From DATAOG01 sp963757395 (GTDB lineage Bacteria; Pseudomonadota; Alphaproteobacteria; Geminicoccales; Geminicoccaceae), in assembly GCA_963757395.1 (NCBI GenBank), contig CAVWRK010000013.1:496001-560000 (forward strand): a DNA stretch of 64,000 bases. Reading direction: 5' to 3'. This document shows, piece after piece, positions 9,401 through 16,915 of the stretch. Position numbers and translations under genes: made by a program. The notes beneath the pieces are model-generated. The model saw only the letters and a program-made list of their open reading frames with translations, did no database searches and was not told where the DNA came from. Position 1 is the stretch's first letter. Each line of letters begins with the position of its first letter.

Positions 9401-9449
9401 GCTCAGCCGTCGCACCCGGCCCCTGGCAGAGCCTTGCCCGCCAACGTCA

Positions 9450-9650
9450 TCACTCAGCCCGCTGGCGAGTGGCGAGCGGCATCGGAGGCAGCGCAGCGAA
9501 GGCGAGCAAGTCATTGCCCTGCATCTGCGGCAGGGCGACGTTGGCGATGGTCAGCGTGGTCGCGTAGAGCGTGGTTGCCAGGATCACCGAGAGCAGGACC
9601 AGCGTCCGCCCGAGGGCGGTATCGGGCGGCGCGCTGGCTGTCGCCCTCAC
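9450..9650 (-). pseudogene. emrB: Truncated EmrB-type MFS drug exporter (N-terminal stub)
   Basis: A 66-codon frame whose first ~42 residues are the first transmembrane helix of DHA2-family exporters: RTLVLLSVILATTLYATTLT then IANVALPQMQG. Intact EmrB runs to about 500 residues with 14 helices; here the frame continues into unrelated residues and stops. Its ATG overlaps the emrA stop, the usual emrAB arrangement, so this is the remnant of the membrane pump. The downstream 50 bp before the convergent histidine phosphatase gene hold nothing else. Confidence 0.75.
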
Positions 9651-10745
9651 CTCTCCCCTCGAACCGCGGCGACCGCATCCTTGGCGAGCTTGGCCAGCTG
9701 CGGCTCGCGCTCGGTGTCGATTGTGATGGCTGCGGTCATGCCGGCGCGTAGCGGCGGCTGCCCGTCGCGCGGATGCACGGCGATCCGGACCGGCAGGCGC
9801 TGCACCACCTTGACCCAGTTGCCGGTCGCGTTCTGCGGCGGGATCAGGGCGAACTCGGCGCCGGTCGCCGGGCTGATGCTGGCGATCTCACCCTCCCAGC
9901 TGGTGCTCGGATAAGCGTCGACCTCGATTTCGACCAGCTGCCCGACCCGGACGTTCTCGAGCTGGGTCTCCTTGAGATTGGCCTCGATCCAGGTGCTCGC
10001 CGGATCGATGATGCTGAAGGCGGGCTCGCCCGCCTCGACCCACTCGCCCGGTTGCAGGCGCATCCGGCTGACGATGCCGTCGACCGGGGCGCGCACCTCG
10101 GTCTCGTCCAGATGGAGGGCGGCCATGTCGCGTTCGGCCTCGGCCGCCCGAAAGTCGGGGTGCAGCTCGACCGCGCTCGCCGGATCGCCGCCGAGCTTGG
10201 CAAGCACGGTGCGCAGCTTCTCATGCAGGCCGGTGACCCGCTGCCTGGCGGTCGCGAGATCCATCTCGGCCTCGTCCAGGCTCGCCTGCGCCGCGTTGCC
10301 CCGACCCTGCAGCTCCCGCTGGCGCTTGGCCTGCTGCTCGGAGAAGTCGACCCGCGCCTTGGCCTCCTCGATCTCGGCCTCGATCTGATGGAACTCGGCG
10401 CGCGACGCCTCGACATCGTGGCGGACCGCCAAAACCTTGGCCTCGGCCAGGTCGAGGGCAATCCGAAACGGCTCCGGATCGATCCGGAACAGCTCGGTCG
10501 CCCTTCTTGACCAGCTGGTTCTCGGCGACCTCGACGCCGACCACGTGACCGTCGATGTCGGGGCTGATCGCGACGATGTCGGACTTCACGTAAGCGTTCT
10601 CGGTCGAGACGTAGCGGCCGCTGGTGGCATACCAGTAGAGCCCGATCGCCGCCGCGATCCCCGGCACGACGCCGAGCAGCACGGCGCGCAACGAGCGTCG
10701 CCGGCGCGACCCCGCTTCAGGCTCGGGCGACGCCTGATCGGTCAT
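9647..10745 (-). pseudogene. emrA: EmrA/HlyD-type membrane fusion protein, frameshifted
   Basis: Residues up to VVGVEVAENQLVKKGD read in one frame; ELFRIDPEPFRIALDLAEAK and the rest of the ~360-residue HlyD-like protein read in the next. An extra base near 10496-10497 explains this. All HlyD parts are visible: an N-terminal transmembrane anchor, a biotinyl-lipoyl-like half, a long coiled coil, the second lipoyl half (APVDGIVSRMRLQPGEWV) and a beta-barrel. Such proteins link an inner-membrane pump to an outer-membrane channel. Start is ATG 10745, overlapping the marR 3' end. With emrB truncated downstream, the pump is almost certainly non-functional, although a sequencing error at this one base cannot be excluded. 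Confidence 0.8.
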
Positions 10746-11256
10746 CGGCATTCTCGGGGAGGTCGACGCCGGCGTCGCTCGGGGCCGGCCCGGTCCAGCT
10801 GCCGCTGCCATTGCCGTTCATGCGCAATAGATTGGCCTTGATCGCCAGCAGCGTGTCGAGGAACTGCGCGCGCGCCGGCTCGTCGACGCCGTCGAGGGCG
10901 GCGCTGCGCAGCCCGGCCGCGAGCCCGCGCAGCGCGCGCACGAGCGGTTGGACCTCGCCGGTCAGATGCAGCCGCTTGGCACGCCGGTCGGTGGGATCGG
11001 CCCGCCGCTCGACCCAACCCTTGGCCTCGAGCCGGTCGAGCAGACGACCAAGCGACGGCTTCTCGATCTCCAGGATGTCGGCGAGCTCGGACTGGGTGAT
11101 GCCTTGATTGCGGAACAGGTTGTTGAGCACCCACCATTGCGAGCGCGTGAGCCCCAAATCCTTGGCACGCCGGTCATAGGCGACCCGCATCAGGCGCGCG
11201 ACGTCATGCACCAGAAAGCCGAAATTGCGCTCGGGCCGCGGCTCGTCCATGGCCAC
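10717..11256 (-). CDS. MarR-family transcriptional regulator
   Basis: 179 residues. The winged-helix core runs from about residue 20 to 140: LTRSQWWVLNNLFRNQGITQ, SELADILEIEKPSLGRLLDR (recognition helix) and the wing around RRADPTDRRAKRLHLT. MarR proteins are dimeric repressors that release DNA on binding phenolic or lipophilic ligands. It leads the emrAB-like locus, whose start overlaps its 3' end, so it probably controlled that pump and itself. An AT-rich stretch at 11260-11285 just upstream is the likely promoter/operator. The gene is intact although its target operon is broken. Confidence 0.88.
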   Translation of the reverse strand: MAMDEPRPERNFGFLVHDVARLMRVAYDRRAKDLGLTRSQWWVLNNLFRNQGITQSELADILEIEKPSLGRLLDRLEAKGWVERRADPTDRRAKRLHLTGEVQPLVRALRGLAAGLRSAALDGVDEPARAQFLDTLLAIKANLLRMNGNGSGSWTGPAPSDAGVDLPENADDRSGVARA

Positions 11257-11336
11257 GAAGATAATTGCTTAGCTTATAGTTGCCAAGGACAAAGGACACC
11301 GCTCACTGGCTCGCGACCGCCCATAGCGAGGCCCGA

Positions 11337-11813
11337 TCACGGCCGAATCAGACGCGGGTCGAGAATGGCGGGGCGTTCCGCGCTGATCTCGATGCCAGCG
11401 GCACCCGGGTGACGCTGGTTGACCAGTATGTTGGGCTCGAACGGCGACAAGACCGAGGGAACGATCAGCAGGGCGGTCTCACCGCGATCGTACCAGGCGT
11501 CGCCGTATGGCTGGCTGATGCCGTAGTCGGCGCGATCCCACCCGGGCAGCGCGTCCGGCTCGAGCCGGCTTCGCGCGATCGCCGCTGGAATTGTCGCGAC
11601 CACGAAGCGCATGTCGGGCGGCAGCCTCGCCGAATTCCAATGCACCAGATTCTCGAGGAGCGCGAGGGCATAGGCGGATGCCGTATGAATGATGCCGCGG
11701 CCGGGCGTGCACCAGCGGCTGCCAAACCGGTGGGCGCCCCCGCCATCGAAGATCGGATAGGTCGCGCTCGTGATCCGGAAGACGTCGAAGCGCCCGTCAA
11801 ACCGGGAGGCCAT
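11337..11813 (-). CDS. RES-domain toxin (NAD+-degrading), toxin-antitoxin system
   Basis: About 158 residues from ATG 11813. The RES domain starts at FDVFRITSATYP and includes FDGGGAHRFGSRWCTPGRGI, TASAYALALLENLVHW and a Glu/Asn-containing tail (SPFEPNILVNQRHP). RES toxins are NAD+ phosphorylases or hydrolases that deplete NAD and stop growth. Conserved Arg, Tyr and Glu residues are in their usual places, so the toxin looks active. The gene overlaps the 3' end of the antitoxin gene by 17 bases, the standard antitoxin-first order with coupled translation. Confidence 0.85.
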   Translation of the reverse strand: MASRFDGRFDVFRITSATYPIFDGGGAHRFGSRWCTPGRGIIHTASAYALALLENLVHWNSARLPPDMRFVVATIPAAIARSRLEPDALPGWDRADYGISQPYGDAWYDRGETALLIVPSVLSPFEPNILVNQRHPGAAGIEISAERPAILDPRLIRP

Positions 11814-12225
11814 GGAGCCCGCGCTCGAGGACCTCCTCCACCTGGCGGGCGCCAATCTCGGTCAGCGCGACCTTGAGAGGCGTCCGACCGTCGAGCTCGG
11901 GATGCGGGGTGTTCATGAAGCGCCTTGCCTCGCCTTGGTTCCGCCAGACCGACTCGGCGAGCGCGAAGACCCGCGCCAGGCGCTCGGTCCGCTGGCTGTG
12001 GGCGACGTTCAGGTTTTCGTGGCGCAGGTAGGTGGCCTTGGGCACGATCAGATACTTGAGCCGCGTGCTCTCGGCTGGATCGGCCACATGCGCCACCAGC
12101 GCGTCGAGCGCGGCCCTCGGCAGGCCGGCCGCGACCGCCCGATCCAGCTCCGACCACGACACGACCAGGTTACCGAGCGCTGGGCGTCCGCCCAGGACCT
12201 CGGCGATTCTCGCAGCTGGCACCAT
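11797..12225 (-). CDS. Xre/MbcA/ParS-type antitoxin of the RES toxin
   Basis: 142 residues. The C-terminal half carries the DUF2384 (MbcA/ParS/Xre antitoxin) toxin-binding fold: RLARVFALAESVWRNQGEAR, FMNTPHPELDGRTPLKVALT and EVLERGLHGLPV at the extreme end, which plugs the RES active site in characterised pairs. The N-terminal half should hold the helix-turn-helix that autoregulates the operon. Immediately upstream, 12254-12280 has two overlapping palindromes that could be its operator. Intact and matched to the adjacent toxin. Confidence 0.85.
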   Translation of the reverse strand: MVPAARIAEVLGGRPALGNLVVSWSELDRAVAAGLPRAALDALVAHVADPAESTRLKYLIVPKATYLRHENLNVAHSQRTERLARVFALAESVWRNQGEARRFMNTPHPELDGRTPLKVALTEIGARQVEEVLERGLHGLPV

Positions 12226-12253
12226 CCCAAGCGCTCGTCATCCAGACTAGCCT

Positions 12254-12280
12254 GAGACCGAATATGGTCTCGCACGAGAC
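12254..12280. promoter_or_regulatory. Overlapping palindromes, candidate operator of the RES-Xre operon
   Basis: Two perfect inverted repeats share bases: GAGACC-N6-GGTCTC (12254-12271) and GTCTCG-CA-CGAGAC (12267-12280). They sit 30-55 bp upstream of the antitoxin start, where an autoregulatory operator is expected. Alternatively they are part of the transcript end of the neighbouring GMC gene. Confidence 0.5.
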
Positions 12281-12291
12281 TATGAGCAAGG

Positions 12292-12317
12292 AAAAAGCCC
12301 GGGCCGAAGCCCGGGCT
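12292..12317 (-). terminator. Rho-independent terminator of the GMC oxidoreductase operon
   Basis: Read on the minus strand, AGCCCGGGC pairs with GCCCGGGCT around a TTCG tetraloop and is followed by a run of T. It lies 28 bp beyond the GMC gene stop and separates that operon from the toxin-antitoxin pair. Confidence 0.85.
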
Positions 12318-12344
12318 CAGGTTCGGGGTCCAGCGCCCCGCTGG

Positions 12345-13913
12345 TCAGATCTCGCCTTTGCTCATCTGGTCGGCGATGTAGTCGGCCTGGCGGATCGCCA
12401 GGGTGACGATGGTCAGCGTCGGGTTCTCGGCAGCACCGGTCGTGAACTGGCTGCCGTCCGAGATGAACAGGTTGTCGATGTCGTGGGTCTGGCCGTGCTT
12501 GTTGCAGACCCCGTCGGCGGGCTTGGCGCTCTGCCGGTTGGTGCCGAGATTGTGGGTCGAGGGATAGGGCGGCGTCTCGTACACCCGCCTGGCGCCGACC
12601 GCCTCGTAGATCGCCCGCCCCTGCTTGAAGGCGTGATTGCGCATCGCGAGGTCGTTGGCGTGATCGTCGTAGTGGACATTCGGGATCGGCAGGCCGAAGC
12701 CGTCCTTCTCCTCGGGATGGAGCGTGATCCGGTTGGTCTCCTGCGGCATGTCCTCGCCGACGATCCACATCCCGGCCATGTGGGCGTAGTTCTCCATCGC
12801 CCAGGCAAAGTCGCGGCCCCAGGCGCCGGGATCCAGGAACGCCGCCATGAACGGCAGGCCGAGCGACAGGGTCTCGAACTCGTAGCCGCCGACGAAGCCG
12901 CGGCTCGGATCGTTGGCCGCCTCGTCCTGGACGATCCCGGCCATGGTCGTGCCGCGATACATGCGCACCGGCTCATCGAAGATCGCGTAGACCGAGCCCG
13001 TGGTATGGCGCATGTAGTTGCGGCCGACCTGGCCCGAGGAGTTGGCGAGGCCGTCCGGGTATTTGGCCGAGGCCGAGTTCAGGAGCAGCCGCGGGCTCTC
13101 GATCGAGTTGCAGGCGACGCACACCACCCGGCCCTTTTGGACCTGCTGCTTGCCGTCCTTGTCGGCATACAGCACGCCCGTGACCTTGCCGGCATCGTCG
13201 TGCTGGATCTGGAGCACCATCGACTGCGGCCGGATGTCGAGCTTGCCGGTCGCCTCGGCCTTCGGGATCTCGGTATAGAGCGTCGACCACTTGGCGCCCA
13301 TCTTGCAGCCCTGGAAGCAGAACCCGAGCTGGTGGCAGGAATTGCGGTCGTCGCGCGGCCGCGAGTTGATCGCCATCCGGCCGGTGTGGACGGTCTGATA
13401 GCCGATCCGGGTCGCGCCGTTGTACATGACCTTGAAGTTGTTGTTGCCCGGTAACCCTGGAATGTCGTTGGTCCGGGTCACCCCCATCTTGTCCTCGGCC
13501 TTGGCGTAGTAGGGGTCCATCTCGGCGTGGGTCAGCGGCCAGTCGAGCAGATTGGCGCCCGCGATCTCGCCGTAGGTGGTCTTGTCCTGGAACTCGTGCT
13601 CCTGGAAGCGCAGCGAGGCGCCCGCCCAGTGGGTCGTGGTGCCGCCGACCGTCTTGCAGATCCAGGCCGGCAAATTCGGAAAATCCTTGGCGACCCGCCA
13701 GTTGCCCGAGGTAGTCCGCTTGTCGAGCCAGGCGAGCTGCAGGAACGAGTTCCATTCGTTGTTGACGAAATCGGTGAACTCGACCCGCTTGCCGGCCTCG
13801 AGCAGGACCACCGGCACGCCCTTCTGGCAGAGCTCGTTGGACAGCGTACCGCCGCCGGCGCCCGACCCGATCACGATCACGACCGAATCGTCGTTCAGAT
13901 CATACTGTGCCAT
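12345..13913 (-). CDS. GMC-family FAD oxidoreductase (gluconate 2-dehydrogenase large-subunit-like)
   Basis: 522 residues. The N-terminal Rossmann motif VIVIGSGAGGGTLSNEL binds FAD. GGTTTHWAGASLRFQ and CFQGCKMGAKWS are typical of the gluconate/sorbitol/2-keto-gluconate dehydrogenase branch. C-terminal STHNLGTNR carries the catalytic-type His and AAENPTLTIVTLAIRQADYI closes the FAD domain. These subunits oxidise sugars or sugar acids at the periplasmic face and pass electrons to a cytochrome c. The small subunit gene lies 18 bp upstream in the same direction; no cytochrome subunit is adjacent. The exact substrate cannot be told. Confidence 0.88.
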   Translation of the reverse strand: MAQYDLNDDSVVIVIGSGAGGGTLSNELCQKGVPVVLLEAGKRVEFTDFVNNEWNSFLQLAWLDKRTTSGNWRVAKDFPNLPAWICKTVGGTTTHWAGASLRFQEHEFQDKTTYGEIAGANLLDWPLTHAEMDPYYAKAEDKMGVTRTNDIPGLPGNNNFKVMYNGATRIGYQTVHTGRMAINSRPRDDRNSCHQLGFCFQGCKMGAKWSTLYTEIPKAEATGKLDIRPQSMVLQIQHDDAGKVTGVLYADKDGKQQVQKGRVVCVACNSIESPRLLLNSASAKYPDGLANSSGQVGRNYMRHTTGSVYAIFDEPVRMYRGTTMAGIVQDEAANDPSRGFVGGYEFETLSLGLPFMAAFLDPGAWGRDFAWAMENYAHMAGMWIVGEDMPQETNRITLHPEEKDGFGLPIPNVHYDDHANDLAMRNHAFKQGRAIYEAVGARRVYETPPYPSTHNLGTNRQSAKPADGVCNKHGQTHDIDNLFISDGSQFTTGAAENPTLTIVTLAIRQADYIADQMSKGEI

Positions 13914-13931
13914 GACGTTTGCCCTCCCCCC

Positions 13932-14498
13932 TCACAGCTCGACCGGAGGGCTGGCCTCGGGCGGCGGATCGGGCAGCCAGCCGAGGTCGTTGAAGCCGCG
14001 CTCGATGTAGCCGCCGAACTCGTAGGACGGGCCCTCGTAGCCGAACGCCTCCCAGATGCGCGGATTGTTGTAGAGGACGGCGACCACCTTGAACCGGATG
14101 GTCTGGAAGAAGTCGCTGTCCTGGATCGCCTCGAGGGCCTGGAGCTGGTTGCCCTCGGACAACTCCACGAACGGCATCGGCATGGCCTTGTCGAGCCCGG
14201 CGATGCCGTCCTTGAGCAGCGCTGCCGTCTCGGCCTTGCCCTTGGCGTCCTGGTCGAGCGCCTCGACCACCGCCGCGTAGTACTGATCGCCGAGGCTCGG
14301 GTGCGGATAGATCACGCGCAACGCCTTGAGCAGGGTCGCGCCGTCGGTCCCGCTCAACGCCTCGAGGGTCATCGCCCAGGCGCCGTCGGGCGCCATCAGC
14401 AAGGTCGTGCCGCCGACCGCGGCGACCGCCGCCGCGCCGGCTGCCGCCTGTCCCGACCTCTCCAGGAACCGACGGCGGTTGAGTCCGGATCTGCGCAT
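13932..14498 (-). CDS. Gluconate 2-dehydrogenase subunit 3 family protein, Tat-exported
   Basis: 188 residues with a twin-arginine signal (NRRRFLERSG followed by an Ala-rich hydrophobic core ending near AWA). The mature part matches the small helical subunit 3: LLKALRVIYPHPSLGDQYYA, FFQTIRFKVVAVLYNNP and AFGYEGPSYEFGGYIERGF. In known complexes this subunit carries the co-folded large flavoprotein through the Tat pathway, which fits the following GMC gene. It is first in the two-gene operon. Confidence 0.88.
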   Translation of the reverse strand: MRRSGLNRRRFLERSGQAAAGAAAVAAVGGTTLLMAPDGAWAMTLEALSGTDGATLLKALRVIYPHPSLGDQYYAAVVEALDQDAKGKAETAALLKDGIAGLDKAMPMPFVELSEGNQLQALEAIQDSDFFQTIRFKVVAVLYNNPRIWEAFGYEGPSYEFGGYIERGFNDLGWLPDPPPEASPPVEL

Positions 14499-14797
14499 CC
14501 TTGGTGCTCCCTGATGGTGATTGTTGCTTCACAGATGGTGCCTCGCCCGAGGCGGGCCTCAGTCTCAGTTTGTCACCGGCGAGCGGCCCCGAGCAATTCA
14601 ATTCCGCATCGATGCGCCGGCCCATCGGCTTCCTTGGTGCAACGCCGACAACGCCACGCCCGGCCGGCCGGCAGGACCTAACCGCTGGCCCTTTCCGATT
14701 GGCGAGCTCATCGATCGGATGTAAGCCCATCTTGAGCCGGGCGACAGTGCCCGGAGGCATTGTTACCCGTTTGGATTCAAAATGATAGGAGGTTAGA

Positions 14798-15101
14798 ATG
14801 ATGTCTCGTGCGATCTATGGCCTCTTGTGCATGATCGGGGTGTTGACCAGCGCAACGCCAGGATGGGCAGAGGGAAAGGTTCCGCCCCTGCCGGCCGAAG
14901 GCAGCACCAAATACACGACCTACGAAAGCCGACCTGGCCAAGCTCGACGCCAGCCGACTGGCCTGCGTCAGCAACGACTGCCCACAAAGGCGCCGACTTG
15001 GCCATCGGGCGGGGGGTTGCCCATCGGGGCGTTTTGCGCGAGCAGGCGCGGCGCCCCGACGGCTCGCGCATGCGATCCTGGAGTCCGTCCTCAATACCGC
15101 G
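14798..15101 (+). pseudogene. Remnant of a small exported protein
   Basis: ATG 14798 is preceded by AGGAGG at ideal spacing, and the first 25 residues form a clean signal peptide ending GWA. The mature part starts EGKVPPLPAEGSTKYTTYES and then turns into low-information Arg/Pro-rich sequence; shifting one base gives DLAKLDASRLACVSNDCPQ, which looks more protein-like. The unshifted frame runs on antisense into the VOC gene. A truncated, frameshifted secreted-protein gene is the simplest reading. Family unknown. Confidence 0.45.
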
Positions 15102-15497
15102 TCAACGATAGCGGCCGTGCCGCTGCAAGACCTCGATCTTGTAGCCGTCCGGGTCCTGGACGAAGAAGAACCGCGCCATCAGCGCGCCGTCGCGGTGGAA
15201 CTCCTTGATGTCGGCAGGGTTGACGCCCTGCTCCTTGAGCCGGCGGTGGTGGGCGTCGAGGTCGGCGACCGCGAACGCGACATGGCCATAACCGTCGCCC
15301 GGCTGATAAGACTCCTTGCGGCCCTTGTTGACCGTCAGCTCGATCTCGAAGTCGGCCTCGGGGTTTTTGAGATAGACCAGCGTGAAGTCGTCGAAGTCGA
15401 ACCGGTCCGCGATCTGCAGACCGAACGCCTGGCGGTAGAAGTCGACCGAACGCTGCTCCTCGAGCACCCGGACCATCATGTGAATGGCCTTGGCCAT
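15102..15497 (-). CDS. VOC-family protein, lactoylglutathione lyase-like
   Basis: 131 residues, two beta-alpha-beta-beta-beta modules. Glyoxalase I-like features: HMMVRVLEEQRSVDFYRQAF, DFEIELTVN (metal Glu), GHVAFAVADLDAH (metal His) and DPDGYKIEVLQR (second Glu). With an N-terminal His these supply the four metal ligands. The family detoxifies methylglyoxal with glutathione. Length is typical of bacterial GloA. It is monocistronic; the YbdK-type ligase at 54 kb is the only thiol-related gene in the window. Confidence 0.85.
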   Translation of the reverse strand: MAKAIHMMVRVLEEQRSVDFYRQAFGLQIADRFDFDDFTLVYLKNPEADFEIELTVNKGRKESYQPGDGYGHVAFAVADLDAHHRRLKEQGVNPADIKEFHRDGALMARFFFVQDPDGYKIEVLQRHGRYR

Positions 15498-15838
15498 GCT
15501 TTCGCCTCCCCAGGCTTTCGGCGCGGCCGTTCTGGGGCGATCGGCCGCCCTCGACGAGACGCGGCCGCCCTGCCGAAGCCGCGATCGGCGGGCGGCGCCT
15601 TCGCGTTGTTACGATTCCAGACTAGCGACGGAGACGGCCACGGTCCAGCTAAAGCAGTGGCTTCGGACCCTGCCGGCCGGTCCTGGCGCCGGGGGACCGC
15701 ATGCCGCTCCGTGGCAACGAGGCTCGGCTGGTTGGACCGATACCAACCAGCCGAGACCTTTGCGGATGGGCGGGCGACGACTCAGGATCTCATGCTGTCC
15801 AGGTCGCGACCCCTCCGCCGACCGGGGATGACCGTGGT
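15498..15838. other. Intergenic, no feature seen
   Basis: A GC-rich gap between the VOC gene start and the repeat-protein stop. Open frames here have no Shine-Dalgarno or recognisable product, and I see no clear terminator or repeat. Confidence 0.4.
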
Positions 15839-16594
15839 CTAGCGCCGGCCACCCTTACCGCCGTGGCCCTGGCCACCCTGGCCCTGGCTGCCCTGGCCCT
15901 TGCCACCCTTACCGCCGTGGTCCTGGCCACCCTGGCCTTTGCCACCCTTACCGCCGTGGTCCTGACCACCCTGGCCCTTGCCGCCCTTGCTGCTCTGGCC
16001 GCGGTCACCCTTGCCGCCACGGTCGTGGCTGCTCTTGCCGCCGCGGTCATGGCTGCTCTTGCCGCCACGGTCGTGGTCGCTCTTGCCACGGTCATGGCTG
16101 CTCTTGGCGCCACGGTCGTGGTCGTTCTTGCCGCCGCGGTCATGGCTGCTCTTGCCGCCACGGTCGTGGTCGTTCTTGCCGCGGTCATGGCTGCTCTTAC
16201 CGCCACGGTCGTGGCCACCCTTGCCGCGGTCGTCGCCGCCCCGGCCACGGCCGTGGCGGCCGTAGCCATCGCGGTCGCCGTGATCGCGGCCCCAATGACC
16301 GTGCCCGCCGCCGCCGTTGGTCCAGCCGCCGCCATCATTGGCGCCGTCACCAGGATCCCCGGGCTTGGACGAGCCGCCGGCCGGACCGCTGGCCAGCCCT
16401 GGGTCGCTAGTGCGCAACCCGCGTGCGAACAGGTTGTTCTGCGCGCCGTCGTCCTGGCGACTGTGGTCGAAACTGCAGACCGCGCCGGCGGAGGCAGCAC
16501 CCCCGTTGGCGCAGACCGGCGACTGGGCATAGGCACTGCTGCCAGCCGCCAACACAAACAAGGCTGTCATCGCAGCCGAACGCATCCACAACAT
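15839..16594 (-). CDS. Secreted low-complexity HDRGGKSS-repeat protein
   Basis: 251 residues. A signal peptide (LWMRSAAMTALFVLAAGSSA, then YAQ) leads to a short Cys-containing segment (SPVCANGG, GAVCSF) and then to two repeat regions: about twelve 7-8-residue units of the type SSHDRGGK/NDHDRGGK, then ~13-residue units GGKGQGGQDHGGK to the end. The mature protein is disordered, very hydrophilic, rich in Gly, His, Asp, Arg and Lys, and almost without hydrophobics. Metal binding, extracellular matrix or desiccation roles are possible but not shown. ATG 16594 has AGGAGAG nine bases upstream. Candidate CtrA half-sites lie in its AT-rich promoter. Confidence 0.7.
   Translation of the reverse strand: MLWMRSAAMTALFVLAAGSSAYAQSPVCANGGAASAGAVCSFDHSRQDDGAQNNLFARGLRTSDPGLASGPAGGSSKPGDPGDGANDGGGWTNGGGGHGHWGRDHGDRDGYGRHGRGRGGDDRGKGGHDRGGKSSHDRGKNDHDRGGKSSHDRGGKNDHDRGAKSSHDRGKSDHDRGGKSSHDRGGKSSHDRGGKGDRGQSSKGGKGQGGQDHGGKGGKGQGGQDHGGKGGKGQGSQGQGGQGHGGKGGRR
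16009..16215. repeat. Tandem 21-24-bp repeats inside the secreted-protein gene
   Basis: Units of 24 and 21 bp encoding SSHDRGGK, NDHDRGGK or SSHDRGK follow each other without spacers. Adjacent units differ mainly at third positions. Period in multiples of three keeps the frame, so copy number can vary without inactivating the gene. Confidence 0.8.
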
Positions 16595-16720
16595 TATTCT
16601 ACTCTCCTGGCAAGCCCTGGCAAAGGGCACTGCCTGGATGGTACCTCGAATATGTCGAAAATGCCAGATAAATCCAAATCAAATTGCCGACGTTATTCAT
16701 CGAATATTAAAGTTAATTAA

Positions 16721-16741
16721 TTAACCATAGAAATTAACCAT
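16721..16741. promoter_or_regulatory. Two TTAACCAT half-sites in an AT-rich promoter
   Basis: TTAACCAT occurs at 16721-16728 and 16734-16741, in a 140-bp AT-rich stretch (16660-16800) upstream of the repeat-protein gene. Three more TTAA tetramers lie just to the left. TTAACCAT is the CtrA half-site pattern. Regulation is inferred. Confidence 0.45.
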
Positions 16742-16915
16742 ACAATTTACTTCAGATATGTTGACTCATGGTTGATCTCAATTTGCTCATACGGAAGATT
16801 TCAGGAGCACGACTGGGCGGACGCGATGTGCCACCGGCATGCGCCGATCCGCGACCGGCTGCCCCGGCGCCGCCGGAACCGGCGCCGCTCTATGCTCGCG
16901 AGGGTTAAACTGGGG

